64,000 bases of DNA, from positions 7,750,001-7,814,000 of the forward strand of contig NC_088312.1 of the NCBI RefSeq assembly GCF_910592395.1, in the 5' to 3' direction. Source of the DNA: Lineus longissimus. Lineage: Eukaryota; Nemertea; Pilidiophora; Heteronemertea; Lineidae. Below the pieces are notes generated by a model. It saw only the letters and a program-made list of their open reading frames with translations, made no database searches and was not told the origin of the DNA. The position numbers and the translations under genes are program-made. Shown one piece after another: positions 27,269 through 40,000 of this stretch (position 1 is the stretch's first letter; every line of letters starts with the position of its first letter).

Positions 27269-28012
27269 GACTGGGCAAAGAGAGACATGCTGTACATCCA
27301 GAATTTACGCAAGCGTGTGTGTCGGGGTGTCTGTACAAGTGAAGGACCAATGGCCACGTCCAGGGTAATTCAAAGGAAGATCAGTGAGAATGCAACGAAC
27401 ACCAAGGGTAGGTAACAGATTGTCATTGGTACAAGTATTCATATGGCTGGTTAGGTTGTGTCTGCGTATTTTGCACAAGTTTATCACAATCTAACTATCT
27501 TGCACTGTCTCCAGGCAGATTGCACTCAACATAACACCCGCCAATGCTCTTAAACCACAAATTCTCATTCCACTGGAAGGATGCATATGTAGATTGAATC
27601 CAGCTGTGTTTGGCTCTAAAGAATCTCTATGAGCATGGATGTGCATACTCCTTCTTTACGAATGACCCTTGGGTGCCCTTCTTCTACAGAGGTACCTGTT
27701 AAAGTAGGTTCAATGGTCTTAATGTATGATTATTCCATTTCAGCCCTCCTAGAGGAACTTGAGAGGGGTGGTTTCGGCAGGCTAATTAACGTTGGCAAAT
27801 TCGCTGATACAGGAAATTCACGACGATTAGTCTTCTTCAAACCACATCCAACGGTTTTAACTGATCAGCATCCAGTATTGCAAACTGCCGGCATTCCATT
27901 GTCCTTTTATGAACAGAAGTACCATGTTGTAGAAGGACTCTCACATGAAAATAAGGACATGGCCCGCCGGTTTCATCCACAAGCTGAATTGATTAGCGAC
28001 CTGTTGGCTTAG
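27269..28012 (+). CDS. Two-exon terminus H without zinc fingers
   Basis: Exons 27269-27407 and 27744-28012, joined at phase 1, add 135 residues. The first opens in phase 0 after TTTATTTTGCAG with DWAKRDMLYIQNLRKRVC. The second encodes ALLEELERGGFGRLINVGKF, RRLVFFKPHPTVL and FYEQKYHVVEG. No Cys/His finger is present and I do not recognise the domain. Phase 0 entry, no start codon upstream and its place after exon G suggest that it is the last terminus of the same gene. It could instead be the 3' end of a separate gene whose first exon I cannot see. Confidence 0.6.
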
Positions 28013-28924
28013 CTAGTGAAATTGATGTGTTCATTTTGTTTATGCTGGCTAGCATTTTAACTACAGTAACATTAGCAGTCAGTACCATGACAAACTCCTG
28101 CCATTTTTGAAAGGGATGAAACAAATTTGAGACGTTATATAACCTTAAAATAATCACCAGCAACTTATTTTACGACACTTTGCATGGTTTTGTATCGCAT
28201 GAGTACATGTACATGTACATTGTAACCTATGCAATAATAGCAGTCCAGTCAGTGTACAGTTTATACATGTTTATTTCCCCAATTCATATTACAAAGAGTC
28301 CTCTCGTTTTTATATTAGAACCAATCAACCAGTAACAGGTTTTAATGGGAAAAACATTTTTCATTTTCAGTTTTTTTGTTTCCTGGTACTGAAATGGTAC
28401 ATCGTTGGTCAGGAGCTAGCCACAACATAAAAACTAAAGCTCACTAAAGATCAAGGCTGGGACTGTTACCTTCCATGACTGCTCAACACCTGGTTGTGCT
28501 GTTGTCATGAACAATGATTGCATGGAGAAGTCTGATGATCTCGCCTCAGGTTGTGACATTGGTATCTAGTTGAGAGACTTCACACAGTCAGTGATGATCT
28601 CAGTTATATCTTCCAACTGGGAGAAAACCAGGACGCGAGGACATTCCTTCACATACATGTACAGTTGGTGGTTAATCCAACAAGGGATGATTCCTGTTCA
28701 CATATTAAGAGACGAACTGGACAAAAAATTTATTGAATACTCATGTATTTCAGTTTACCGCTACCACACACTCCATGTGACAGACAGAATACAATACAGA
28801 GGAACCATTTTGAGAATAGTTCCGTTTCCACATTTTGAAAATGTCCAAATGTAAAGATCAGATATTGAATATCCTGATGTTCAGTGTACATTTTGTATTT
28901 CCTTACTACGTTTTGGCATAAGAT
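28013..28924. other. Intergenic stretch between convergent 3' ends
   Basis: Holds the 3' UTRs of the zinc-finger gene (+) and LAS1L (-). AATAAA on the minus strand at 28729-28734 is a likely LAS1L poly(A) signal. One GGTTGTGACATTG motif near 28551 matches the dispersed repeat seen at 43.4 and 54.2 kb. Confidence 0.5.
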
Positions 28925-31900
28925 TCACAGAAGATCAACCTCCTCCAGAATACGGTTGAGTTCCTTTTCACTCCATACAGTAGAGTCAACAGGTTTAGGA
29001 TGTTCACCCCTGAAAAGATCGACAAAGTGTTTAGAGTTTCTATCATATACATGTATTGTCAAAGAAGTTTCTCAGCGGCAGGATTGCTCTTAGCTGCATT
29101 TGCTAGCTGCAGATGACCTCAATATAAGTCATATTTTTAATCACATGCCAGTTGATTCATTCTTCAGTGATTGACTAGGTCCATCAGACTCACCTGACAG
29201 CTGAATCCTCCTCATCATAACTTGTTTGGTCATCCTCATTCTCATTCCTCATAATTTCTAAGTTGGTGTAGGCCAATGTGACACCAGGGCATTCCCCCAG
29301 AGGATACTTGGACCAGTCAATCGGCTCTGTGCACAGTTGCCACCCAGACGTCTTGAAACTGGGCAGCTTGTCTGTTGAGTTGAAACCACTCCTGGGATCT
29401 TCTGATGATAAATGTTTACCTGTGGACAAGTGAGAAGAAGGAATTACTAGCAAAGGAACACATGGAACTTCCATGGAGAACTTTGATGCAGTAAATTTTA
29501 TGCAAAATCATGATGAACAAACATATTTACGTCTTACATTTTTCAAGGTAATCTGTGCTGCAGGTGGCAGCACCCTCTTCATTGGTTTCCATGCCCTCTT
29601 CCCTCTCCTCTACAACCAGATCAATCAACTTCAAGATGGATGCCTGATTTTCTTCAGAAGGTGGAGGATCAAGATTTTTCATGATACTGAAATGAAATGA
29701 GAAGAGCTATTTAGGCTTTTTACAGAGTTTTGCCAAAAAATTTATCAAGGTTCTTTCCCAGATTCAAGGCTCTGCATCATACTTTTGACTTACCAAGGAA
29801 GAAGGTTTCTGTTGTAGACGTCCGGCTGTTCAATACAATGATCAAATAATCCCTGCCAGTCAACATAACCTGGCTCGCTGAATATGAGCTCGCCATCTTG
29901 TGAAACTCGGCCTCCTAAAAAAATAAGAAAAATGGCAATTGAAAGACAGATTTAACATCTGTTCATGTTGCATTCATGTAACTGCTCAACTGTCAACAGA
30001 CTCCTCTGACGTTTCATATCAACTCCTCGAGAGTCATTAAAGTAATTTGAATTTCCAAATTCAAGTTTTTTTAACAAAAGGAGTTGGTCTTTAAACCTAC
30101 CAGGGTGAGATGCAGCTTGTAGAATGGTATAAACCCATCCATTGAGAAGCCTCGCTCGGACGGGTCCAGCACCTAGAGCCTCTTTTAGTAATTCCTGTAA
30201 GAATGGTTCAATTTGTTGTGTGGAATTCATCTTCATCAATAAAGGCTGCCAAAGTTTAGTCAGAGGCTTTGGCAGATCTAAACTCTGACTATCCACCAAG
30301 TCTGAAATGAAAATGGAATGAAACAAGATGAACAAAATGCCTATCAAACTAGTCAATACTGTTGCTGGTGCAAAAAAGGCCAATTAGAATACCATGGGAG
30401 CAAAATTCTTCAATAATAGCTTCAAGCTACATGCTAGCTCTTGCTATAAAAGGTAACATCAAATGTTCAATTCTACGACTAAATAAAGTCACAATGGCCT
30501 CTGTACTGTAGGAGAACAAAATCTGTATCATTTACAGGAAAAATACTCACCATCATTGTCAATTTCAAGAGCTTCAAGTTGATTTTGTGCAGGAATCATG
30601 TATCCATCTTGTAGTAAGCATGTTACAACATCATCACTGGAAAGTAAAAGCAGTTTCGATCAGTCCATGCAATGAAAATCTCTCAGTTAAAAGCAATAGT
30701 TCATTTAAAAGAGCTTCCTTTGGATTCATTTAATGTTTACATGTACCTGCTGTAAGACATGGCTGTTCCAATATTATCCAGGGTACTTTCCATTGTTGCT
30801 CTCTCCTTCCTCGTCAAATTGCTCTCCGAATTGTCCATAACCTGTAATACGTAGTTGAATACTGGTACAATCAAGTATGGACTTATCTATACTTGGTACA
30901 ACTAATATCGGCATTTGATATTCATGTTCCCAAGAAAGCAAAACATTAAAGTGGCTGAAAGTCTCTCCTTTTTTAAGATTGTTCAATATTGTATCAGAGA
31001 AAGAGAAGAATGTACATGTAGTGAGCCATCAATTTTGACAGTGCAGATATGCAATTTCACCATTCTTTCTTTTTTTACATCAATGTGAGTATGAACAAGC
31101 AGCTTATATGGTTGATATAACCAATCATAAATACTTCTGACCTGATACTGTTGCTGCATGTAAGAGACCAGCATGTCCTCCACGCTGTCAGTAGGAGCAG
31201 GGGAATCTGACAAGGATTGTGGCTCCTTATCATTCCATTCATTTTGGGCCTCCCAATATTCTCGCTGCAAAGTGATAAGTTCAGTTTATGTAGATTTTTA
31301 TGCCAGTAGGCACTACTGTATCATAGTGACAAGAAGTGACATCAATGAAGCTGGGGAAAACGTTTTTAGTACATATGGTTAACAAAAGCTAACATTTTTG
31401 TGTATAAGGCAATGCATTTTCAAAACGTTCTTATACAGTAAATGCAATAATCATAAATTTTGATTAGCAAATCTATTTCATGAATTAGGAGGGGGAATTA
31501 TGCTAGAATGACATGGCACAAATGGCTGTGCTATCCTCTAGAACTTTGAAGCAGTTACAGTACACCCACCTTCAGCCAAGCCAGAGCCAACTGGGCACCA
31601 GATCTTAGGACACTGAGCTGTGGGAGAGAGCCATGGGTGGCTTCATGTCGCAGGTTCACCATCCATTCTGGTAAGCCAAGCTGAAATGGATCAGATTGAT
31701 GAAATCAATTGAGGTACTGTGAGTAGCATCTATCTAAGATGTCTTTCATCACCATGACAATATTGATATACAAAGCATATTTTTGTGTAATAGAATACAT
31801 TTGAGCAGATGATATAAAGTGTGAATGTTCAAGGATAACACCTTTTTAAGTGCTGTAGAATTTTTTCAAATGGACTCCAGGTAAAAGCCTTTATGCTACC

Positions 31901-33210
31901 ACTGTGGAATGAATTTGTAAGGGGAAGAACCAATGCAAAATGCATTATATAATGGAACACTTACTGTGCCTGCTAATCGGTGAACAGGTTGTGCAAATGA
32001 CTTTTTTTGAAGTTTATCAGTTATCAGGTTAACAAATCTGAAACAGGCAAATAAGAAATGATAACATCAGAAGAAAGAGCTCCTGAAAGGATTTTAAAGT
32101 CATGTGTTGGCATTGCCTGGGCTAAAGTGAAATGAAATTAATCGTGTGGATCATAGTTGTTAACTGAGGCCAAGTGGTATAATTTCAGTAGTCCTTTCTA
32201 GTTTCTTCTTGATAAGAAATCATGAAAACAAACACAGGCTTTCTTTAGTATACCTGACAAGTGCTATGGAATAGCCCATGCGGATAGCGACATCCTTTTC
32301 AATGACCTGCCCAGCTTTGATCAAGCTATGGTCCTCAATTACACTTTGTATCAGACTACAAGTACAATCGATAGAGGCAGACAACTTGTGGAGAACTCTG
32401 AAAAGAGATAAAAGTCAGATACTGGTATAAACTGTCCCTCAAATCCTGATGTGACTATGTCTCATTTGTGAATCTTAAAGTTCAACTGCAGATCTAGAGC
32501 CTCCATGTCCATATATGACAGAGTTATATACACAGAGTCCAATATACTCAAACTAATCAAATAAATACATGTTTGGCACTATTTTAGAACCTATAGCTGT
32601 CTTGGCTTTCTCATCCATTCATTGATTTATTGGAAATCGTTGGTCCAAACAAGGACTGCATTACCTGCTCTTCCAGACACGGATCCTTCCAACAGCATGG
32701 GTTTGTTTCTGAACATCATCACTATATAGTTCATTGTACACAGACTCCCACTCAACTCTGAAAAAAGAGGATCACTAAAACTAGAGCCAGAACATCTGGA
32801 CAGAGCTTTCGAAGACAAAGGCACAACCAGCAGTCTCACTCAACTCAGAGTCTCCATGGACTGTCGTTGGTTGTAAGGTTGTTTGTGCATGGACTGCTCG
32901 ACTTATTCTCACAAAGGTAAGAAAAGAACGTGCAGGGAAAGAGGTACCCAAGAGGAAAGGAATTTTTCTTGCAGCAGACTGCTTAATTATAGTTTATTAT
33001 TTTACCACCAGATGGCGTGAAAAATTCTGGCAGCTGAATTTTTGGGAGTTGACTGCCAATATCTCAGAAAGTATTTACTCGATTTACTTAAGAGTTATAC
33101 TGATTAGTGATCGAAGTACATTTTACGTATGTAATCAATTGCTTTTATGACGGGATGCTGGAATCTTACTTTCTAAACCAACCAACTACGCGGCGATCAG
33201 GAGTCCACAT
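28925..33210 (-). CDS. LAS1L: LAS1-like ribosome biogenesis endonuclease
   Basis: Thirteen exons, all in matching phase: 33170-33210, 32665-32757, 32254-32397, 31965-32037, 31570-31680, 31142-31264, 30747-30841, 30551-30636, 30101-30301, 29794-29914, 29538-29686, 29194-29419 and 28925-29009 (TGA), giving 515 aa. LAS1 is the HEPN-family nuclease that cuts ITS2 of pre-rRNA together with the kinase NOL9/Grc3. The N-terminus GWFRKVEWESVYNELYSDD and IRVWKSR match the LAS1 domain, followed by GYSIALVRFVNLITDKL. EWMVNLRHEATHGSLPQL holds the catalytic RHxxxH (about R128-H133). The acidic middle is shorter than in human LAS1L. The C-terminal WQLCTEPIDWSKYPLGECPG matches the vertebrate WQ(x)nW...FPLG-MPG block. 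Start ATG at 33210 gives MWTPDRRVVGWFRK. The gene is head to head with the gene at 34078. Confidence 0.93.
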
Positions 33211-34077
33211 GTTTTGCTCTCTAGTTATTTCTTGAAGGGGAGGTAGGTGAGAAGAGGCGAAAATGCGACATCTTGCGTAGGAAAGTGGTACTAAAAAATA
33301 AAAATAATTTTTGTTTTTCTCCCCCAAGTCACCGAATTTCTGGTAAATCACAAGAAAATTTGCCATAGAATTTAATTTACTGCTTATTCCATCTTGTGAG
33401 GTAACTTTTGGTGTGTTTTTTCATCTTGGTATCTTTTTAATAGGGTTTTTGAGATGGTTCTTCAACCCTGCTGCATGGCTGTGCATGCTGCCTTGCATGC
33501 ATATGACTGCATGTCTCCATGGCTTTCCATACCATATTACTTTCAATCCAGGCAGAGGAAGTCACTGCTAACCAAAACAAACCTAAATATAGGCACAACG
33601 AACAAAAGAATATGTGGTGTGCCACCACGTGGTCTTTTGTTTGCCAGCAGTGGCCCAAGCCAATGGGCCGAATGGCTTCCTCCTGGCTTCTCCGCGATCC
33701 GCCTGGTGGAGTGGTGCCGCCAGCCGATGTGAAAAGCATTTACCATTGCAATCAATCTCCAAATGTTCATTCTGAGAACTGGCAAGGCATGGGATCACCA
33801 CAAAATACCATCAATTTCCAGGCATAGAGCATCGTCTTGCTATAATATTGTGAAAATTGATGCATTGCACCAAACTGACACCAATGGCAAAAGGTGGCCT
33901 GCAGCTGCTTTGAAAAAAACTGGAATCTCAGTGTACTGTGATTGCTCTTCAGTAATCATAAAGTGAAAATGGAAAATTCTCGTTCTTTTTAGGTGCTGCA
34001 AATGTTGATTATCATCATCCCTTCCGACATGTAAGGATTCATCACTGTGGGGTGGTGCATCTGGTTTTCATTCAAAT
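33211..34077. promoter_or_regulatory. Shared upstream region of LAS1L (-) and the zinc-knuckle gene (+)
   Basis: 867 bp between divergent start codons. It contains a less AT-rich block, 33437-33830, in which several frames on both strands stay open, and a CACGTG E-box core near 33626 in GCCACCACGTGGTC. A short 5' UTR of the plus-strand gene probably lies just before 34078. No TATA element was assigned. Confidence 0.45.
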
Positions 34078-37000
34078 ATGGATGTGTCAAAGTTCATGAA
34101 CATTCCTCTACCTCCTATACCTGGTGAACCACAACCCCCCTCGAAGGAGGCACCAACCAGTAAGAAGAAAGTTAAGCCAGTTGACGAGTACGATGACAGT
34201 TTGAGTGAAGGGGAAATACGTGACTCTGATGATGATGAAAACATTGAAGGTGAGATAGAGAGAGGTCTTTTGTAAACTTCATTTTTCGTATTGTGCAATT
34301 AGAAAATGCCCATGATATTACTTCATGAGCCACTTTAATAAAGGAAACTTTTGGATCTGTGGAGGACTTGTTCCATCCTATAACCCATTAATTAACCAAA
34401 ATGTTCCTTGGCTGGTTGAAGTAAATTTCACCAAAACTTTATTCAAATAAATGAGAATGCTTTGGAGAAAAAAAGGAAGAACACTTTTTAAACCACACTT
34501 CAAATTCTGTAGGTATAACTCTCTCACATGTAATGCTGCATGACAAAAAGTGACTGAAAGTGTAAAATTTGGTTATTTATTTTTGATTTTAACTTTTGCT
34601 TTTACTACTTGTAGATGATGGTATTTGGCTGTCGGCCCTTGTTGATACAAACACAGTTGATGCAAACACCACCGCTGTGGATATGGATATGGCATTGTCA
34701 GATGTCGACTCAAGTGGTGAAGTTTCAGACAATGATGAGAAAAACCAAAACACAGGAGCAGACGATAAAAAAGACGAATTGGAGAATGCAGACTATCAAC
34801 AATGGAATGCATCAGAATATCCTGATTATGACACATCCAGTGCTGACTGGTACCCTGATCAAGATTCTGCAACGCCATCTGTGATTCAAAAACAAACTAA
34901 CTCTGCTTTCGAAAACCAGTATGATCCAGATGGCCCGCCGATTGACTATTACATTCCATGGATTATGCGACAAACAAAATACGACTCTCAGCCTTATTAT
35001 CGTCCAATTCCAATATTAGATGACGCATATTACATGTACGATTGGGATTTTGGCGAACCATTCAAAGAAGATGCGGCAACTGAACCCTTTACTCTAAGTA
35101 ACACTGGTAACACTTTCTCAGTACGATCTCGAAGTCAAAGTCAAAAGAAAGGAGCTGGAAGGAAGAAACCAAATGATTCAAGTGACTCAGATGATGAGAA
35201 ACCGACGTCCCTGATTAGGAGGATGAAGCCTGAACTGACTCCTGCACAGCCCATAACAACGCTCAGTAACAAGGGGACAGTGTTGGGATGGCTGCAGTGC
35301 ATGTTCTGTGGGAGGATGTTTGTTGAGTCAATGGTGAGTGCGCCAACATGTTCTTCGATAGCTTAGAGAATTGCTGATAAATTTTTATTTGAACAGTGTA
35401 AAACGAGAGTTATCAGTTTACCAAAACGGCAGTTTCAAAATTGAATGCCAATGTTTACATGTATGTTGATGTAAACAATAACAATTTCTTTTTAAGGCAT
35501 TTGATAATCATGTGAAGTATGTGCATGGAAAGGAAAGCAAGTCTCATAATAAACAGGTAAGATTGAGGTGTGGACCAGCCCCTTTAGATAAAATCTGAAA
35601 TATACCTATGAGATGGGCCAGAATAAGAGAGGCTTTGGTTTTCTGGGAGCAACACTTGATTGGATTTTATTGATGTTTATGACACTGACAATTCGGTTGA
35701 GATAGACATATTCTTTTCCAGGTTTGGCAACCAAGGGCATTCAAATTAGGACACAGTTGGAAATGTGAGGTAAGCATTCTTGAAAAGCCAATGTTGATTG
35801 CAGTGCTGTTGAAACAGAAGTGACTCCTCTGTAATTTGAGAAGGGCTCAATGAGGCAGAAAGATAAATTTTTGATGTTTGGTTTGAAAAACTGCCAAAAG
35901 ATACCTAAGTAAATCTTTTCAATTTCTTCTTCACCTGACCTTGATTTGCTCCATTATAAAAAAAAAAGGAATTGCCCCTATTTTAAAGTTGTGTTATCTT
36001 TTCTAGCTGTGTCATACTCATGACGGAAATGCAAGCTCTTTCCTTGGGCATTTGAGGACCCTTCACCACTTGTCAAATCTTGTCCTTTGGGGTGACTGGG
36101 AAAAGACTGTAAGTACTATGGAATTTTCATTTTGCTAACAAAGGTATTACATTTTTATCAGACATTCGAATCAAACTTGCGCTATGCGTAGAAACTGCCA
36201 CAATCACACAACTGGTACCTCGCCCCTTTTTGCTACCAAGGCCAGTGGCAAGCTCTGTACAACACTAGTGCCATCTATCTATGATTTACATCAGGCATGA
36301 CCTAGTTACAAGGACTGATACATGTTGTACATTTACTCTAATATAACAGCCCTAAGCCATTACAATATACCAGTGTTCCTATTGTAATCTACTTTAGACG
36401 TACAACCTATCATAAATAAAGGTAAACTGGACCTCATTTTAGTGTAGAACATATATCGTGCATAAGGGTAGATTGCAGATTGAAAAACGTTACAGACTCT
36501 CTATACTGTGGTATCAGGAATGAATTTTGGGAATGTGGACTTGTGCGTATCAAACTGAATGATGCTTGTTTTAATTTTAGGGTTACACAGATGGGCAGTT
36601 GCAGTCACCTACTCCAATTTCTTCCAAAGGTGTTATTGGTGAGTTTCCTTGCAACTGTAGCTCAGATGCATCACACCAGGGTTGCAGGCCAGTTAGCCCT
36701 CTTAGGGCTGGGTCTTTTCAACAAATTCTCCCTGTTAACCGGGTCTTTTAGAAACTGATCCTAAATTAGGCATGCCATTTAGTTAAATTCATATATCAAC
36801 ACCTGTATAAACTGAAGAAATGGAGAAAAGTATGCCTAGTTCCCCTTTTTATTGATAAAGAAATCAAGTACATGTACTCAAAAAAGTCAAATACACGGCT
36901 AAGAGGATTCAAGAACATAATTTTAGTAAGCTAAGTGAGCTGGCCTAGGTCAAGGCTGGGTTGATGCTGAAGGTCAGATCACACTCTCCCTCATTAACTT

Positions 37001-40000
37001 GTTAACCTTTTTTTCAGCTTTTGAAAGGATTTCTGATAATGACCATTCCCGGTGGTACATGTTGTGTATGTTGTGTCGAAGATGTCTAGATGCAAAGGAC
37101 TACTCGGGAAAACTTGTTCGGTCTGGGACATCTGTTGAGTTCACTAAATGGGAGGTAGGTAACTGGTATAGTTCGAGAGCAATTTTTTTATATTGAGAGA
37201 ACACATGATTTGCCTGATTGGATATTGATGTACATGTAGATCTTACATGTTTATGTGTAAACACCAGTGTTTATATTTGTATTTGTTTTGTTCCAGGAGT
37301 TTTTGAAGCACCTCATTTCCTACCATTCTGATGAAAACGTCACCTCTGAGATGATCAAACTTGTACTTTACCTGGTACAGTTAGGCCATCCGGATCTTGT
37401 AAGTCATGTTTAGTATTTCTTGTGTGATCCTTCACCTCTGAGATGATCAAACTTATGCATCAAAGACCTTGACAAAAAGTACATCATGCATTGATGTACG
37501 AAATATTCCAACAGAAGTTGATGGACCATTAATTGTTCAGGGCATAGAACATTACTCTGGTGGCTCTGAATTAAATTGAATATGCTAAGTCAATACATGT
37601 ATGCAGACATTTGCTGGAAATATCGCCCTCGGCTGAAAGGGTTAAAATGGTCTATGTATGTATATTCTAGTTTAACTTCATATCTATTTTTTTTGAATGT
37701 CTTTTTATATGTTTTCAGTTGCCTCTCTTGAAAGGTGCTGCTGGTGTTGAAGAGGAAGCTGTCCCTGAGTACTTGTAAGTCTAAAATATTTCATCATTTG
37801 GCGCTTGGGGAGAATATCGGCAAAACAACCAGGAGGATGACCTGGCTGTCCTCAGCCATTCTTCCTAGCTTAATATAATCTTGTTTTGAAAGCCAAGCAA
37901 CAACTTGATCTGTTGACAGCTGTGGCTGAATTAGGACGTCTGACAAATAGGTCTGACTCATCACAGCATCATCTGTGGAGATTTTGTACCTATTCACTCC
38001 TGAAAATAGGCCCTTTAGACTATTTTTTTTTGATTTCAGGTTTCATTGGCAACCAAGATGTTTATGCTATACTTGTGGTTACAGAGGACATACATCTACC
38101 AATTGTCCTTCGACGTTCCCAGCAAAATCATTGGTGAGTAAACACATTCTTTTGGTTATGGTTTCCTATGTTTTGTGGGTGTGACACTGCAGTTTCTAGT
38201 TATGAAGAAATGGGAACACTGTAGTTTTAGTCATGGTCTGTACTGGACTTCTGACTGCCAACGAATGGGCAACGATGATAATGGTTTTGTGCAAATGGGT
38301 GTCATAGTATTTTATTTTATTTTTTTCTTATTCTAATGGTTACTGTTGCACTTGAAACCAGCTCACACTCAGAAATAAATGTTAAAAGAAGAAGAATTAT
38401 GGTTTTGTCATTATTTTTTCAGAATCAGAAAAATCAGCAGAATTCTAATCTACAGGTTATAACTGCCCAATGTAAGTGGTTATGTTTTCACAAATGTTTT
38501 TGAAGTCACATCGAAACTCTACATTGTAACTATAAGGTCAGCATATAAGTAAGCCAACATAAAAGGGCTGGGCCTTTGAGAATATCATGAGCTGAACTAC
38601 AAAATTACAGTTTGTCGAATTCAGTTATATTGGATAACAGATGGAGATGGGACAAATGTTTGTGCTCAACTTGGCGGTGTTGGGTACTTACGTATGTCTG
38701 CGTTTACCCTGTTGGTCAGGTAAGTTTATATAGCAAATGCAATATTGATTTGATCATTTGCAGTTTTTACCCCGATCATTAAGAGAATTGCCTTTGAGAG
38801 TTGGGGCAATTTTCATGCCTATATTCCCAATATGATGATGTACAAGTTGTGCCAGTTTGCATGTAGAACTTACATGTACTGCCCAGTTCAATTTGAGTGA
38901 CAATGCATTGTACATTTGTGAAGTGGAACCTCCCTCTGTCGACTCCTTTGCTGGGCAGACGCTCTGAATATTAGTTTAATTTGGTCCTTTCCATGCTCTT
39001 TGATATCTGTAATCAGGACAGTTCCAAGGGGACATAGGATTCACCACCCAGAATTTTTTAAAATTAAAGGCAAGTTATTTCTGAGTCAATGGGTGATATG
39101 AATAAAGACCAGCAAATGCTTTTATCAAAAACTCCATGTACATTTACACTACACCTTTCTGTACAAAATTGAAGTAAAAGCATTTGCTAGACTTTATTCA
39201 TATCGGCCAATATCCCCTGCTATTAGTAGCGACATATAAGTTTTTGTGAAAAAGTGCAGCTTGTACACCATCAGCTTCAGTTCCTTTGCTTGCATATTAA
39301 AAATAATAAAGTGAATATGATCTTATCAATTCGTTCTCTTTTTTCATTATTCCGTATTTCACACAATAAAGTCTTGACATTGGATTGATTCATGTCTTTT
39401 TAATGATTTCTTTGTCATTTTCCATAGCTATGAGCGGGGGTGCCAATATGACACAAACCGGGTAAGCGACACTTTTGAATAGTTTCGACCGTTCGTATAA
39501 AAGTAACCTCAACTTTTCATTATTGGAATCTGCTGTCAGATCAAGATGGAGCCGGCCAAGAAATGCCTGCCACAGCCAGAGGGTTAAAACAAGTCTCATG
39601 TGAACCTAACATGATATATGAGCTATCTTGCTGAGAAAGTCATCGTGATTATCGCGAGTCATATATTAAAGGAGGCCAGTCAAAAAATATTGTCTTCAAT
39701 AAACATCAGAAATATAAGAATTTCAGTCGACTTCTTGTTCTTCTTAGTAAGGTCATTATTGTGGAGATAATAAATATCAATGAAAACGTTTGAAAATTTA
39801 CTTTGGTTTTTAATTGGCGCTAATATGTTACCCCCTTGCGCAGTCCTGAGTGATGATAAACAAATCTCGTGCTTTTAATTCCTTCCCAATATTTCCTTAG
39901 ACATCTATATTTCTTTGGCCTAAAAGGAATTTTGGACAGGGCTCGGTCAGGGATATGGTGCGAGTACAAGTACATTGAGCCAGCTGTCTGTTGCAGGACT

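Noticed and set aside
14886-28012. Calling the zinc-finger locus lola itself
   Set aside because: lola has a BTB domain in its common exons; here the common part is a coiled coil, and finger-pair similarity alone does not prove orthology.
38930-39000. GTGGAACCTCCCTC near 38931 and CAGTAGAACCTG near 17476 as pogo-type ends
   Set aside because: Single ends resembling the element at 5879-6056, without a partner TIR or a duplication; too little to call an element.
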